Notes: generated from the sequence alone by a model not told the origin. Positions 1 to 13,079 are shown, numbered from the stretch's first letter. The stretch is 64,000 nt of DNA from Lunularia cruciata (GCA_948567375.1 OX419761.1:47246501-47310500); one strand, 5' to 3'. A program made the numbers and translations.

Positions 1-3000
1 AAAGTGATCATGTAAATTAAAAAATACCACCCTAAAATATGCTTAAATTATCAAGTAACTTCTAGTGTTGTACAATCTTTTGGAGTTTCATGGAATGCAT
101 TAATAATCTTGAATGGCAGCCTAATGAACCGATAAGAGAATAAGCTGCGCCTAAAAAGTAAATGCCTATTTAAATCATTCTATATAGAGAAAAAGGTGAC
201 TGCATAGATAACACAAAGGATGGGAAGCTTACCATATCCAGGCTTTTACACCTCTGGTGAGGGTGAAGAGATATGTTTTTAAATTTTGCTCTATCTGTTG
301 GCATAACACAGATTTCATTGTCTATTTGCACTTTGGTGCACAGCGCGTAACCATATCATTCATACGTGATTCGCCACTTCCCATTGGTGCTGGCGTTTTG
401 AATAATAACCTATCAAACAATCAAAGGTGAATACACCATACTCATAAAGCAAATAGAAAGGATTCAAGTAATCATGCTACCAAGGAAAATAACACATCAC
501 TATTTGCAAGAAACAAGCAACTACCTTTAGATATTATATAACCTTCTGAATGGAAAAGTTTGATAGAGAAAACAATCAACAAAAAAAATAAAATGAAGCA
601 AAGGTCCAGTAAAACAATCATGCTACCAAGGAAAATAACACATCCAAATTTGCAACAAAAAAGCAACTACTTTTAGATAGTATATAACCTTCTCAATGGA
701 AAGTTTGAAGCGAAGGTCCAGTACAAACAGAGGTGGAAGCAGAGGTCCAATACAGTAGGGGGTTTCACTTTTGGTAGTTACGGGAGATAGGCTCATCCTG
801 CATGCCTCCAGGTCGAATAGCTAGTATTTATGAATTCATTCATATAATTATAATTTTAAGGTTTGGGTTGATTTTTTCTAATTACTCAAATTCTGCTGCA
901 TTTTTTGAACCTTATTGTCTATGGGACATCCCGGATCCCGTAAAGCTTATGGGATATCTTTTTCATATCCCGTTTAACTTTTAGAGGGTTACGGGAATAC
1001 CTCTTGTAGAATTCAAGGTTCTCCTCTTACACTCCGTAATAAATCATTGAAATCTCCCGTAGATCTCACGTCAACTTCTTTTCCGGTCGCGGAACTCGCC
1101 AAAATAAAACCCCCTATTATGCTCAAACAAAAAGGCAAGAAGCCTCCTTGTTGTTAATACGTGAAGGATAAAAGCTCTTCTCCAACATTCCATAGGTAAT
1201 CTCAATTCATATCAAGGATAAAGATTTAGTCCAATATTCCATGAGTCATCTCAATAGCTCTTTTGCATTAGCTATTATAACCTACATGTGTCCTGGAAAT
1301 TATGGCATGCTCAAATGCTGCATACACTTTTTCACCAATAGTAGTCATTGTTTAAGGTGCTAGAAATTTTTTTTATCACTGACATTACCAAAAAGTTGAT
1401 GGTATCAATAAAGGTTGATTTTCTAACAAAAAATTGGATCTAATTGACTATCAATAGCGCTAACCTTTCAAAACTTATAGGTAAATTAGGCACTTAGATT
1501 ATCTTTGCAAGTAGAGATGGAAATAAATTTTCACAAAACTAAAAGTTAATGGAAAGTAAGGTAGCTAGAATTTCAAGTGCAAAGATATAGTTAATATATG
1601 TAATCAATAGTAAATGGGTTCTTGCATGAAATCAGAAGGGACTGTGCTACTTGTTCAAACTCATCCAACTCAAGTTGTGTAGCTAAGTTTGATGATTTTG
1701 TCCTGCTTAATTATGCAAAAATTATCTAAGATACTAAGGTTTAAGGTAGTAACTTTCTCTTTGTAAATTTGTATAATGTGTTTATTACAAGACATTGGTC
1801 TAGACTCTGGCAAAATATGATCCGTCAACCAACTTTATACTTTGTAAAATTGGATTCTTTTTAGAAGCGTCTTATAAATAGCCTTAAATAGGGATTTTTC
1901 ATTTTCATCAATGAAATATAACAATATTTTGATTTAATCCAAATAATGGTTTGAAATTTTTATCCTTGATCTTATGAAGGAAAAAATTTCTGCAATAGAG
2001 CAAAAATAAACAATATTTTTCAAGTTTGATTTTCAAATTCATAAGTATGATAGTAATATTGTTATAAATTTGAGTCAAAGTCCATGAGCTAAACCTTTAA
2101 TTATTGGATTTCTTAATTTTATTTATCCCTTTCAAAAACCACATGATGTGGATGGTTATCCAAATTTGTGACCCACTCTTTCCTTAGCTTGTAGTCCTAA
2201 ACCTTAAAATATAAGATTAAATTATCTTCAAGAGCCTTCATGCTTTTGGACTTTAAATTCTTGTTGCCTTCAATGCTATCCTCACAACCAATACAATCTC
2301 AATTTTTAGACCTGGAACAAGACTGTCATTTCCCTTCCACGCAAATGCAATTTCATGTTTAGATCTGAATAAAGCAATCATCTCAAATAAGTCATAAATG
2401 GACATGGAGTCTATATCCTCGTAGGTCATATTTGGATCCTTCATCTATTCCAACCATAACCAGTATTATATTCATCCCTATATCATTTCAACCCGATGTC
2501 TCATATGTAACAACTTTAGCCTCAATATTATAAGGATTGCTATACTCTTAAGGTGCAATGAGCCATTCCTAGCATTACGTGTCAATATGTTCCTCAACAT
2601 CTCTTGGTTGATATTAGATCTATAAACAAAAATTACGAGTCCTTTTTTGTATGGAAATCAGGAGTATTATTGATTGATTTATTTTAGTTTTCTACTCAAG
2701 TTTTTTTGAATACTTAATTTTATTGGAATTTTATAAGATTTAGACTTTCGAAAGAGGAGAAAAAGGTTGAGTAGTTTACAAAGAATATAGTTTCATAGGC
2801 TGAATATTTTCAAAGAATATAGTTTCATAGTAACCCTTATAAATTGTGGGAGGTATGCAAGGAGGTCCTCATTGAACTTTACAAAACCTTATCCATTTTT
2901 ATAAATTTTGTATCTTCTTTCCTGATTATTTGGTTACGTAAATTTTTTGAGTCTTCTACACAGATTTTTTTTGACCGCTCATTTCTGAAGTGCAAATTAA

Positions 3001-3200
3001 TCTTCGAGCTTGTTCAGCAATATTTTCCGGATTTCTGAATCATTTGTCAAAAAATAATCAAAACTCGACACTAGGTGGATTGATTCCTCTTAAAAGCCTT
3101 ACACCCCAAATTAAGGTCATCTGTAAATTATTCCTTCTTTAATTTTTTTAACCATGGGAATAAGTTCCATAAGTCCCGTCACTAACTTGTTGTAAATAAA
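1..3200. other. AT-rich intergenic DNA, no gene recognised
   Basis: All reading frames are short and I see no domain, RNA gene or clear transposon terminus. The segment 780-1100 is somewhat richer in C and G and repeats the words CCCGTA and ACGGGA several times, as does 4065-4170. I can assign no function to that. Confidence 0.6.
470..735. repeat. Imperfect tandem duplication, about 146-bp unit
   Basis: The words ATCATGCTACCAAGGAAAAT, GCAACTAC and AGATATTATATAACCTTCT recur about 146 bp apart (copy starts near 470 and 616). A third partial echo of GAAGC.GAGGTCCA.TAC lies near 735. It is a simple local duplication without coding potential. Confidence 0.75.
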
Positions 3201-3639
3201 AGAGAATCCGTTTTCTCGCGAAAAGGCGACCACAAGAAGAATGGAACACAAGAAGGATGGGAACCTTTTCTCTATCCTCCACATAAAATTTCTTTCAAAA
3301 CACTAGTCCACTCTAGGATATAGTATTCTGTCTTATAAACATTAGATTGTTTTCTATATCTATTTTTTTATTGGATATTGTTTTCATCTCTAATGATTCG
3401 TTGGACATTCTTTTTATATTTATATTTAACTACATACATTACGGTAGTAGATAAACAAGAATATAGTGATCAAAGGAGTCTTAAAAGATTTCCTTATTAT
3501 TGTAAAAAATTATTGTAAAGGACCATTTTACACTTTTTTATTTTGATGTTAGTTGAAAACATATACAGTATTGACTAATTGCATTTGTTACTGAAAATAA
3601 AACATCAGTGTAAGAAGGGAGCAATGAAAAAAAAAACAT

Positions 3640-3760
3640 AATCACGTGTGAAAACAAGAAAGATGGAAAGACCCTATCAAGCGGGACAAAGAAAGAAAGG
3701 ACAAGGGGTAAAATGGGGCTAAGCCCCGATAGTATCGGTGGGTGAGAAGAGACAATAATG
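3640..3760 (-). mobile_element. 3'-tail fragment of a LINE-like family
   Basis: This stretch carries the palindromic hallmark GGTAAAATGGGGCTAAGCCCC (in two parts here, around 3706-3727) and the flanking word for the reverse complement of CCATCTTTC...GTTTTC. The same tail occurs near 4870-4970, 31760, 36660, 36890 and 41450. Only the end of the element is present. Confidence 0.6.
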
Positions 3761-4387
3761 GGAATAAAGAACATGTGCAAGAACATTTCTTGCTACTGGT
3801 GGTTCAGATACGATGTGACCAGATGCAGAAACATAGCTAGATGTGGGAATGAGTGCTCACTCACCTCCTAAGATCTTTTTGTAGTGGATAGATCTTGTGA
3901 GCGAAAGCTTACCACATACATTATGAGGTTAAATGCTAAAGGGATCCTCAGAAGCTAGCTATAGAAGAAAAGATCGAAGCTCTACACATCTTTGCAAAAG
4001 CGAAAACAGTACGTGTGCGATTTGAGTGTTATTCTTCCCGCGTATCCAGTGGGGGCTTTCAATGATACCCGTAAATATCCGTAAAGAAATTTGTGGTAAA
4101 ATCCCCGTAACCTAAAGGATTTAGGGGTCACTACAATCACGATCACTAAAAATAAAAAAAATTACGGGTAATGGAAACTCCATAAAAGTTTATAAATACA
4201 TTAATTGGAGATTTCTCTTGTCTCCGTGTATCATCGATATCTCTTTTAGCCCTGTTGTGCACACATTTCAAATGATCCCTTTACTAAACCCTTATTCCTC
4301 TTTGGAATACAAATTGTAATATTAATTAGGTAACTTTGATAATTGAATGCTCTTGAGGCTTTCATCACCCTTAAATTATTTTAATTA

Positions 4388-4417
4388 TTTTGAATTTTGA
4401 ATTTTGAATTTTGAATT
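4388..4417. repeat. Heptamer microsatellite (TTTTGAA)n
   Basis: About four head-to-tail copies of TTTTGAA in otherwise AT-rich DNA. Confidence 0.85.
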
Positions 4418-4859
4418 ATTTTACAGGGAACCTATGGAAAACCAACATTGCTTGTAAACATCTGTGGTTTTTGTTATTGAACCCTCCTACTAAGTAACAA
4501 TTTAGGTAGAAATCCACACATATGCAGTACTAAACAATTGAGAAGATATCACATGTAACATAAGGTGAGGTTTCAAATATGGATTTACGGGTTCCATAAA
4601 AATATCAGGGTTTAGATTTATGAGAAAGTTAAAGAAATTTTGAAGTGAAGACCTCATAGCCGAAAAGGGCTACATGGTATCTTTTAGATGACATGTAGCT
4701 ATTATGGCTATGGGGCTTTTCCCATAAAAAAAGATGAACCTTGGAGCACCTGCACTACTATTTGAAGTCCCTTGTGTTCATCTAGATTACGTAAAGTGTG
4801 ATGAATCAATCTCCTTGATGCTCTTCAATCTCCTTTCAATGTTGTTCATCTAGAGAAGA

Positions 4860-6250
4860 ATGCGACCATATGAAAACAAGAAGGATTAGAAAAATCTATT
4901 AAACAATATAAGGAAAAGACATATGGGGTAAAATGGAGCTAAGCCCCAATAGTATTGGTAGGAGGAATGTGCACTATAGAACCTAATATATTGTAGCTAT
5001 GCATGTAATATGGTATACAAACAATTAGAACGTCTGAAGAAGCATCACATGATGTAATTGCTCTCTATGGATTGCACTAGCCAATGTTCTTTGTAGAGCA
5101 ATGGACACATGCTATCTAAAAAATGCTATAAATATGAGTATGAGAGTGAGAGTGATAGACCCTAACATCTAGAACAATATGCCCTTGTGCACTCCTTGAG
5201 AAATGTTATCAAACACCACATCCATAGCTCCATATAACTCCAAGACTAGAGGAACAAAGAAGTGACATTGCTACATACCCTTATATTTGGAGACCTTACC
5301 TATTGCCACTCCACTCACTGCCCATCCAAGAGGATAGGTGATCATTCCCTTTGACACTACATCACATGTAGGGTCCATAATCACAATATCTGCTACTATC
5401 AATTGATCATCTCAGACCAAGTACAAGTCTACCCTGACTCATGTCATTTGTAAAGCACACCAATGCTCCCTCCAAGCAAGGTATCCACTCTCTTGTGCCA
5501 TGTCAAACACTATATCCCTTATAGCATTGTGGGTAGCTATCCTCTATTCTCCAAAAGGACATTGTATCATTTGGATAGTTGTTGCATCTAGTGTAGAACC
5601 ATATTCACAAGTGGGTAATGAAGATGCAGATGGATGGACCAAACCTAGGCAAAACCTCATGACTATGGAGAAAGTAGTTGGTGCAAGTAAAAATGCCCTG
5701 ATGCACAATAGAGCTAAGATCCAAGAGCATGTACCCTTGTCAGAGCAAGAGCTTAGATGTGCTCTAGTATCACAAGGAATAGATGAGTCAACTAAGAGAG
5801 AATATAATGTATACTAAAATTGTCAATCCATCAAGGAAGATTGCAAACCTTTGGTCCAATTTGACAATAGGAAAGCAAAGGATGGAAGGAATTCTTGTGC
5901 TTGTGGATATATACCATCTCTTGTTTGCCATAATAACCCTTAGAAAGAAAAAAAATCCCTCCTCTACCTCTATTACATACTTTTCCAAGATTGGCCTATC
6001 AACAACTGCAAAACTAGAGGAAAGTAAAGGTGTTGAGAAAAATAAACTACCCAAAAATGCTATAAGTACCATCTCCTCCATAGATAATAGGCTATATTCT
6101 CTAAACAAAATCAGTAGAGATTTCTATCTATGTGTCAAATCTCTTCTCACACACTCAAATGTCCTTGATCCAATGATATCACCAAGACAAGGATAATGCT
6201 CCTATCAAATGCTCTCAAATATGATAAGAAGGTCACAAAAGGGAGGACTA
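4860..6250 (-). pseudogene. LINE-like ORF C-terminus plus 3' tail, degenerate
   Basis: Read on the minus strand, roughly 5480-5150 gives R-V-D-L-Y-L, then I-V-A-D-I-V-I-M-D-P-T, and later F-V-P-L-V-L-E-L-Y-G-A-M-D, separated by stops. The same three blocks occur in the copy at 41.8-42.0 kb and in the element at 44.5-45.3 kb. The spacing of acidic residues (D-L-Y-L then V-A-D-I) resembles a PD-(D/E)XK endonuclease core such as that of R2-like LINEs; this is an inference. Downstream in sense direction (5070-4860) comes the dispersed tail with GGGGCTAAGCCCC. The upstream part, 5500-6250, keeps fairly long minus frames and may belong to the same ORF, but I recognise no domain there. Confidence 0.55.
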
Positions 6251-7241
6251 TGAAAAGAAGGTAGGTCAATCTATGAGCTATACTAGAGTAGAGTTTTACT
6301 ATGCCACCTTTGGATCTCTTAGTAGAAGGAGGTCATCCACATGAAGAATATTCTTTGCAAGGATTGCATTTACAAAGCATGTGATAAAATCCTTGAATCC
6401 TATTGTCACTCTAAGAATATGTAGGCTATCTATATGTCATCTTAAAGTTCATTTTTGTGTCGAAATTATTTCTTGGGTGGTTTCCATAGCTTTATTGCTT
6501 GTAATACTAAAGTGTTTTATAATTACTTGCCTCTAAGCTACATCTATTGTCTAATGTTTAATTTTTTATTTTGTTCTAGCTCAAAAAATGCACTGATGAA
6601 AGATGGTAATAGATGCATCAAACTATATGGACATGGATGTTCAATCTAATTGCTCTTTCCAAGTTTCCACCTGAGAAAGATGAGTCCCTTGTAGCTTTAA
6701 GTGCAACTTATATACCTAAGCAAAATTCATTCAATATAAATTTTTTTGTTGTGGTTAATGGTTTCCAAATGTCTATTATTGCCATGTAGGACAAAAGTAT
6801 CAAACCTACCATGTCCACTACTTGACCTAGCTAATTGTTACCTTTAGTGCATGTCATGCTTGGTTCCCTCAATACAACTTTATTTGACTTCAATTTCTTG
6901 ATCATACTAGTACTTTGTATCTATAGATAATTTTGAATCTCAAAGTTCATGGAGTTAGTTTTGAACCCATCATGATAAAGTGTTACTATCCAAGTCATCT
7001 TTGGTTGTATGAAATGTTCATAAAAGTTATGTGTAGAAAAACATGTAAAAGTAACAATTGACTCTTAAGGATATAACCTGTATATAATCTTGTTTATGAT
7101 ATATGAAACTTGATCAGTGCTTAAGTGGATGATTTCTTGGATTAAATAATGGAGATCATAGATAGAGAATATCAAAGCTTGAAATTTCAAAAAACTCAAG
7201 TGCAATGAGCCTCCCGTCATTATATATGAATTGATGTCATG

Positions 7242-7245
<4 letters not shown>
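6250..7245. other. AT-rich stretch, nothing recognised
   Basis: No domain, repeat or terminus could be supported on either strand. Confidence 0.55.

Positions 7246-7302
<57 letters not shown>
7246..7302. repeat. (TA)n microsatellite
   Basis: An almost perfect TA dinucleotide run of about 57 bp. It lies just beyond the 3' end (sense minus) of an LTR B copy and may have grown from that AT-rich terminus. Confidence 0.95.
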
Positions 7303-7304
<2 letters not shown>

Positions 7305-7315
7305 CAAACCAACAT

Positions 7316-7827
7316 ATATCTTTGTCAACATCATACACTATAGAAGTACAACTCACACATAAGTCAAACATGAATTTTAAAGTGCTACAATAATCAGCTC
7401 ATTTTTCCACTCAAATCAGATCTATACTCAATCCTCCACTCAATAATCTGCCAACAATTGACACTGATTATAATCAAGCCATACCCCACTCTAGCCATGA
7501 GACTCCAAGTGACACTCCTTGGAATTTTTCCACCATAGCCAAGAACTTGAAAGCTCAACATCAAAGAAATGATCTCTTTGGAGCTGTACTTAAAAGATCT
7601 ACTCCTTTGCTTGACCTAGGTCCTTAGTCCTTAGGTTCCATTAAAAGCACATCTGATGGTGCAAATGGTGCAATTGATGTTAGGTCTCACCATATGATCA
7701 ATAGCCCTAACATGAAATATGGCCACCATCAAATAGTCCATGAGCAACTACCAAATTAACTATGACTACCAACACTACCACTCTAGTGTTCGAGCAAACT
7801 AGCTTTGGCACTACAAATGTCATGACA
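7316..7827 (-). mobile_element. LTR of family B (old copy)
   Basis: In minus sense it starts TGTCATGACATTTGTAG and matches, block by block, the copies at 10827-11371 (-) and 58965-59410 (+). Shared words include GATGTTGAGCCTTC(A/G)AGTT, AATTGTTGGCAG.TTAT and GACAGATCAAGTACT. It follows the PHD-finger end of the gypsy polyprotein, so it may be that element's 3' LTR. CpG sites present in the 58965 copy are mostly TG or CA here, indicating age. Confidence 0.75.
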
Positions 7828-7839
7828 ATTGTTATGCAT

Positions 7840-7935
7840 ATATACATCACTACACAATATACATCATTGTCAACATCATACATTATAGAAGCACAACTCA
7901 CACACAAGTCATATATGAACTCTAAAGTGCCACAA
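7840..7935 (-). mobile_element. Truncated end of a second LTR B copy
   Basis: About 95 bp repeat the terminal part of LTR B (compare 7316-7410 and 10835-10930), including TATGATGTTGACAA and TATATTGTGTA. It abuts the start of the LTR B at 7827, giving a tail-LTR-tail order that implies a tandem or rearranged insertion. Confidence 0.65.
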
Positions 7936-8103
7936 TTGCCTTCCTAGCTAGCAATTAGGTCTTTCTAACTCTAGATAGTCACCTACTCTGAATATGTGAT
8001 ATGCCTTATGGTGGGCCAAGATCAAGACATTGTGTATTATTGAGCTCTATCATTAGTTGCATGTATGTAATCTATATCACATAAAAGGTGAACTAATTAT
8101 AAG

Positions 8104-8450
8104 TCAAGTACATCTAGGACATAACCATTGTCCTTGATAAACCATTATGAGGGGAGGAATCAAACATGCCATATGCCATCCTCTCAAATAGTTATCACAC
8201 ACTAACATAATAGCATCTCCACTAGAAGAGCCACATAACATACACCACAAGCCTACATGTACAAGTGCCAAGCTTGGGTCTATAGTGCCATAATTGTTTG
8301 GGAGGTGGCATGGTGCATAATTGCACATATGCTCCTTCCAAACAACACCATCATGTCTTTCCAACATGAGGAATCTAGAAGGCAAAACCTCATGCACCCT
8401 AAAGATAGTGTGGCCTATAGTAACATCAAGTGTCATTGGTGTAGTTTTTC
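8104..8450 (-). pseudogene. PHD finger at the C-terminus of the gypsy polyprotein
   Basis: A 110-codon minus frame contains N-Y-A-P-C-H-L-P, then C-M-L-C-G, L-V-C-D-N-Y, G-W-H-M-A-C-L and G-Q-W-L-C-P-R-C. The spacing is that of a C4HC3 PHD zinc finger, including the W-H-x-x-C and W-L-C-P-x-C signatures. The fourth zinc ligand (Cys in C-D-x-C) is Tyr here, so this copy probably does not fold correctly. It lies directly downstream of the integrase in sense direction. PHD fingers usually read histone tails; in a retroelement this could guide integration, as chromodomains do in chromoviruses. That role is inference. Confidence 0.75.
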
Positions 8451-8699
8451 ATAGATATACATAGTCACTTGGATGAAATTGATTGATCAAGTGTCTATAA
8501 CCTCTTCCTCAAATAGTAGCATAATATAAGATATCCCTATGCAATCACTAAGTTCTCAAAGGCCATTAACATCACTTTCCAAAGATCTCTGCTCATTGAG
8601 AACAAGCACTCACCCATATGTCTAGATCATCCAAGTCCAAAACTACAATGGCATCACAACAAATGGCTACAAGTAAATTTGGATCTCATCCATAGAGTA

Positions 8700-9300
8700 G
8701 AAAGTAAGGAGAGAAGGATGCTAAGGAGGTTTTCTGACTAAATTGATAGCCCATGGCCAACCAAGGTAATTAATTGGATATCACTATCTCTCAAGTGGCC
8801 TCTCTACAAACCATACTTATGCAATCCTCTCTTCATTGTTTGAACCACTCTCTTTGCTAAGCCATCTACCTCAAGGTGATCTCAAGAGGTAATATAATGA
8901 TTAATCAAGGCCTTGTCACATAAAACCTAAACTTCCCCAAGAACTCTATATCCTGATCAATCAAAATCTCAACTTGTGCACCAAAATGACTAAGAACCCA
9001 ATCCAAGAACAAGTAAGTTGTCCCTTCTTTGGACTTGTCAAGAAGTAGTACCAACTTAATCCACTTGGAGAAGTGCTCCACCATAACCAAAACATACCAA
9101 TAATGTCTCATAGTCAATGGTAAAGGTCCAACAAAGTCCAAACTCCACTGGTAACCCAATCCCATGATAAGTAATGGGTGTAACTATGGCATAAGAACAT
9201 TAAATGATGCTCTAACTTGGTCACAAACCACACATTTAGCAATAAATTGTTGTACATTGGTCTACATAGGATGCCACCAATAATGACTCTTTATATATCT
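8700..9300 (-). pseudogene. Gypsy integrase fragment
   Basis: From about 9290 the frame gives H-Y-W-W-H-P-M, a stop, then C-V-V-C-D-Q-V-R-A-S, the zinc-binding arm. Next come W-S-L-D-F-V-G-P-L with the first catalytic Asp, and L-I-D-Q-D-I-E-F with the second. Near 8840 the third signature reads D-G-L-A-K-R-V-V-Q, so the catalytic Glu has become Lys. That change alone should abolish strand transfer. A translatable tail leads into the PHD finger. Frameshifts and stops are frequent. Confidence 0.8.
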
Positions 9301-9599
9301 ATATATCTTCCTATGCACAAAGAAGGTGTTTTCCCTCCAATTTAAATTTTTAGGCTTGTTGAAGGACATGGTCTTTCTCCTTGGCACCCATTGTGTCATC
9401 CACAACATTAGTGCAAAGATAATCCAACACTAAGACATCATCATGAATGTCTTGCTGACCTGTACCAATTTCTCCACCCTTTGGATCTATGACCTCAACA
9501 ACTCTTCTTGTATGTGTTGAGAGAGACACCACCAAAGCCTCAAAACAAATATAATATATATAGAGAGAGAGAGAAAGGTGGATGTATGTCAACCTAGCA

Positions 9600-11535
9600 C
9601 CATCTCCTCATTTGTCTCACCATACCAAGATGCTCCAATTTAATCCTATTGCTGGGACATGGGTCTCTACTCAACCTTTTTGCATCATGGTTCACCTCTC
9701 CAGGTCTATGAATAATGGTGAAATCATACTCATGTAAATCAAAGCCCATTGTGCAAGCTTCTTTGAAATCTTATGAGACTCCATCAACCACTTCAATGGT
9801 TAATGATCAATGATGAGAGTGAAAGGATTACCAAATAGGTAGCATAAAAAATGTGCTATAGCACAATCTCTATGGTATATTTTGATGTGCCAAGCACTCT
9901 TTCTTATATGAACTATACTTTGCCTTTGCTGAATTGTTGGAGCAACTAGCATAGGCCACCATAATTCCTTCCACTCATCATTCTATTGGGTGAGCACTAC
10001 TCCAAGCCCTAACATACTACAATCAGTATGAACCTAGAATGGTCGTCCTCTAATTGGTCTCCTAAGAATAGGGGCATATGTCAACCTCTCCTTGAGCTCT
10101 ATAAAAGCTCTCTCTTTCTCATCTCCCCAACACCACTCTTGTGTAAGCTTGGTCAGCTTCATCAAGGCCTTATCAATGGCACTAAATCCTCTAACATATT
10201 GGCAATAGAAGTTTGCCAACCTAAGAAATACTTACTCTCTACTGACATCTATAGGCCAAGGAATACATGCAGTAGCCTCTACCTTGGTCTATTGAACACC
10301 AAGTCCTCCAAGGAAAATAGTATGATAAAATACTCAACCTACTTGTGGGAGAATCTACCCTTCCCAAGATTTAATTTGAGTACATGAGATCTCCACCTCT
10401 CAAACACCTCCAACAAATATCTCTCATACTCCTCCACAATAGTGCTATAGATAAAAATATCATCAATATAGCACCAAGTAAAATCTAATCCAATTAGGAT
10501 CTTGTCCATGACTCTCTAGAACTTGGCAAGAGTGTTCTTTGACCCAAATGGTAAGAACCTCCATTGATATAATTTATCCTTATTGTGAGGACCAATAGCC
10601 CAAAATGTTATGTCGGACTTATCTTCCTCCTTGATTGGTAACTAATGATATCTTGCTCAAAATTCTAAAATACTAAAGACCTTTGCATGCCCAATTGCAT
10701 CAAAGATCTCCTCTAATGTAGACATGACATACTAATAAGCCCTAGTCTAAAAATTGAAAAGATAGTAATCTCTACACATCTGCCTATTTGTGGAGTGCCA
10801 TGCATATCCTTCTTAGTTGGCACCATGTTGTGTGTATATAGATCATTACACAATATACATTGTTGTCAACATCACACACTATAGACGCACAACTTGCATA
10901 TAAGTCATACATGGACTTTAAAGTATCACAATAATTAGTTTATTTACATAACTCAAATCAGATTAGTACTTGATCTGTCACTCAATAATCTGCCAACAAT
11001 TGGGCATTGATTACCATCAAGCCACACACACTCTAGCTAAGAGAATCAAAGTAACCTTCATCTTCCTTTGTCCACCATAGCCCAGAACTTGAAGGCTCAA
11101 CATCAGAGAAGTGAGCTCTCTAGAGCTGCACTTCAAAAGTATACCCCCTAGACTTGAGCTAGGTTTCCAACCCTAACAATCCCATTGATGGCACACCCAA
11201 TGGTCCAAATAGTGCAAGTGACGGTGAGCTCCACTATGTAGTCAATACCCTAAACATGCAATCTAACCATCAACAAGTAGCCTATATGTAACTACCAAAA
11301 TACTCTTGACTACCAACACTACTAGTCTAGAGTCCAAGCAATCTAGGTGTGATGCTACAAATGGCATGATAATCATTCTAGCTAAAGCATACTCTTTATG
11401 TGAATACTCTACCAAACCTATCTCAAAAAGGTTTCTATTCCAACTTTGAATCAATGCTCTCTCCATGTTAGTATCTCTATAGGGACATCAAAAAACTAAT
11501 GTAAAACTAGTTTGGTCAATCCAAATACCAAGTCA
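9600..11535 (-). pseudogene. Gypsy reverse transcriptase and RNase H, interrupted by a nested LTR
   Basis: The RT begins upstream of the nested LTR (11535-11372 reads E-R-A-L-I-Q-S-W-N and E-Y-A-L-A-R). It resumes after it with M-V-P-T-K-K-D-M-H-G. Further on are L-P-F-G and the catalytic C-Y-I-D-D-I at 10459-10470, which is intact. RNase H follows with L-G-L-G-V-V-L-T-Q, Y-L-F-G-N-P-F-T-L and D-F-T-I-I-H-R-P-G-E near 9720. Stops and shifts make it inactive. The join across the LTR restores a normal RT order, so the LTR inserted into this older gene. Confidence 0.8.
10827..11371 (-). mobile_element. Solo LTR B nested in reverse transcriptase
   Basis: Sense start is TATCATGCCATTTGTAG, one base from the TGTCA start of other copies. 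The end is near ...ATACACACAAC. Flanks in sense direction are ATGAT before and ATGGT after, an approximate 5-bp target duplication. Skipping the LTR and one flank gives A-R-M-V-P-T-K-K across the junction, as expected for RT. No internal region accompanies it, so it is a solo LTR. Confidence 0.75.
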
Positions 11536-12236
11536 TGTGAGCTAGCCGGTCTCTCATTCAAGATGAACCTTTGATGGTTATTAAGGTAGCACATCATGGA
11601 CTAAGAAGGCAAGGAGTCCCAACTCCATCACTCTCCTCTAGGCTAGAACTCCAAGGCACCTCCAAGACTCAAGATATTGCTCACTAGAGAACTCAATGAT
11701 AGAGAGAAATAGTTGCAAATGAAAGGATAATGAGTACCTTCTCACCCCTAGCTTTTATACTTTGAAAAAGTTACACACCAAAATTATTAATTACCAAAGT
11801 AACTCAAGTTACTAGCTAAAAGTCAAATAAAGTCTAAAAGTCTAAAGGAATATCCAAGCACATTGGAATAATCCTATGGGTATGTAGTCTTATCCTCACC
11901 TATCAACTAAGTTAAAGATTTCTTCACATGGGCTATCATTGGACTATAAAAAAGCCCACACCAATAAAGCTTGTGGGCCCAAGAATTCTGAACTCTTTTG
12001 TTAGAGTCAACTAACTAGAAATAATTTCAAGTCAATATAATAGAAGACAAAATAGTTATACTCACTTCTTTCTCTTCTTCTAGAATAGGGTCACCTTTAT
12101 CTTAGCTAGACTAACTCTAGCTAATCATGACTAATGTAGAAGCTTAGCTAAACTCCATAAAGATAATATTTCTCCACCACTTGCAATACTAAACTTAATA
12201 TCCCTATAGTGTATACATGCACCAATAGGTGTTACA
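11536..12236 (-). mobile_element. Solo LTR A nested in the pre-RT linker
   Basis: The ends are TGTGAGC... at 11536 and ...GTGTTACA at 12236, that is TGTAACACC...CTCACA in minus sense. It aligns throughout with the LTRs at 15594-16282 and 22715-23405. On its right is the linker after the methyltransferase; on its left the RT start. Flanks are AAGAC and TGACT (or ATGAC if the LTR ends one base earlier), so the target duplication is degraded or absent. Confidence 0.8.
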
Positions 12237-13079
12237 GTCTTTCAAAGCACCCAAATCTCTCATATTAAAGGTAAATCAACTCGTGTAACTCCTCAAGAGC
12301 CTCCAAACTCTATCTTTCTCCTCTTGTAAACTTGGGTCCAATTTTTGGCTCCCAAGTATCCTCTTAATGTTGTAGGAGTGGAAGAAACACTTATAAGCTG
12401 CCACACCAGGCCATTGGGAGCAATAATATCATGCCTTCAACCATAAGAGTCCCCAACCTCAATGCGGAAATCTCCCTCTGCTCTGGTTGTAAGCTCTATA
12501 TGTCATCTAGCTACATCCCAAGTAGACCAAGGGTGTACCCTAAACCCCAAGTAGACCACTCTCACTAGTAGACACTTGTTATGTCCCAAGAATACCATGC
12601 CCACTTGGTGCATTGCCCCCAACATGTGCTTGAATCATCTCAATAGGCACAAAGCTCACAAGTGTCCAAGTGTTGATGCCTATCAAGTGCATCATATGCT
12701 GCTGGGCAAAGCCAAGGCTCACAATCCAAGTCAAATAAATCAGGTCCATAGCCTGACCTCACACATGACACCTTGATTCCTTTGACACTACTATAATAGC
12801 AATAATATTGGCACAAAATATACCCGCTCTCTCTCAGCAATGTTGGCTTTACTAACTATTGTAATTGTGAGTCCCAAATAAGTCCAATACCTCATTCTCA
12901 AAAAGCATGGGAGCTTGAGAAACTCATTAAGAGTAAATAAAGCAACTCTAGGCTATCCAAAAAATTTTACCACTACCATAAATGACCTATCATCCACTAC
13001 CACCTTTTGAGATTGGTCCCCAACATCCAAAATATCATTTGATAATAAGTTGGTTTGGTTGTTGAATTCCATCATAAGC

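Noticed and set aside
5788-6196. 137- and 106-codon frames on opposite strands
   Set aside because: Mutually overlapping, no domain, AT-rich; at best part of the LINE relic.
1-7000. Intact host gene in the first 7 kb
   Set aside because: I looked for exon-like CpG-containing segments with splice borders; none carries a domain or a frame longer than chance.
7707-7947. Open frames on both strands in 7.7-7.95 kb
   Set aside because: They lie within LTR B sequence and its tail; other copies of the LTR do not conserve the frames.
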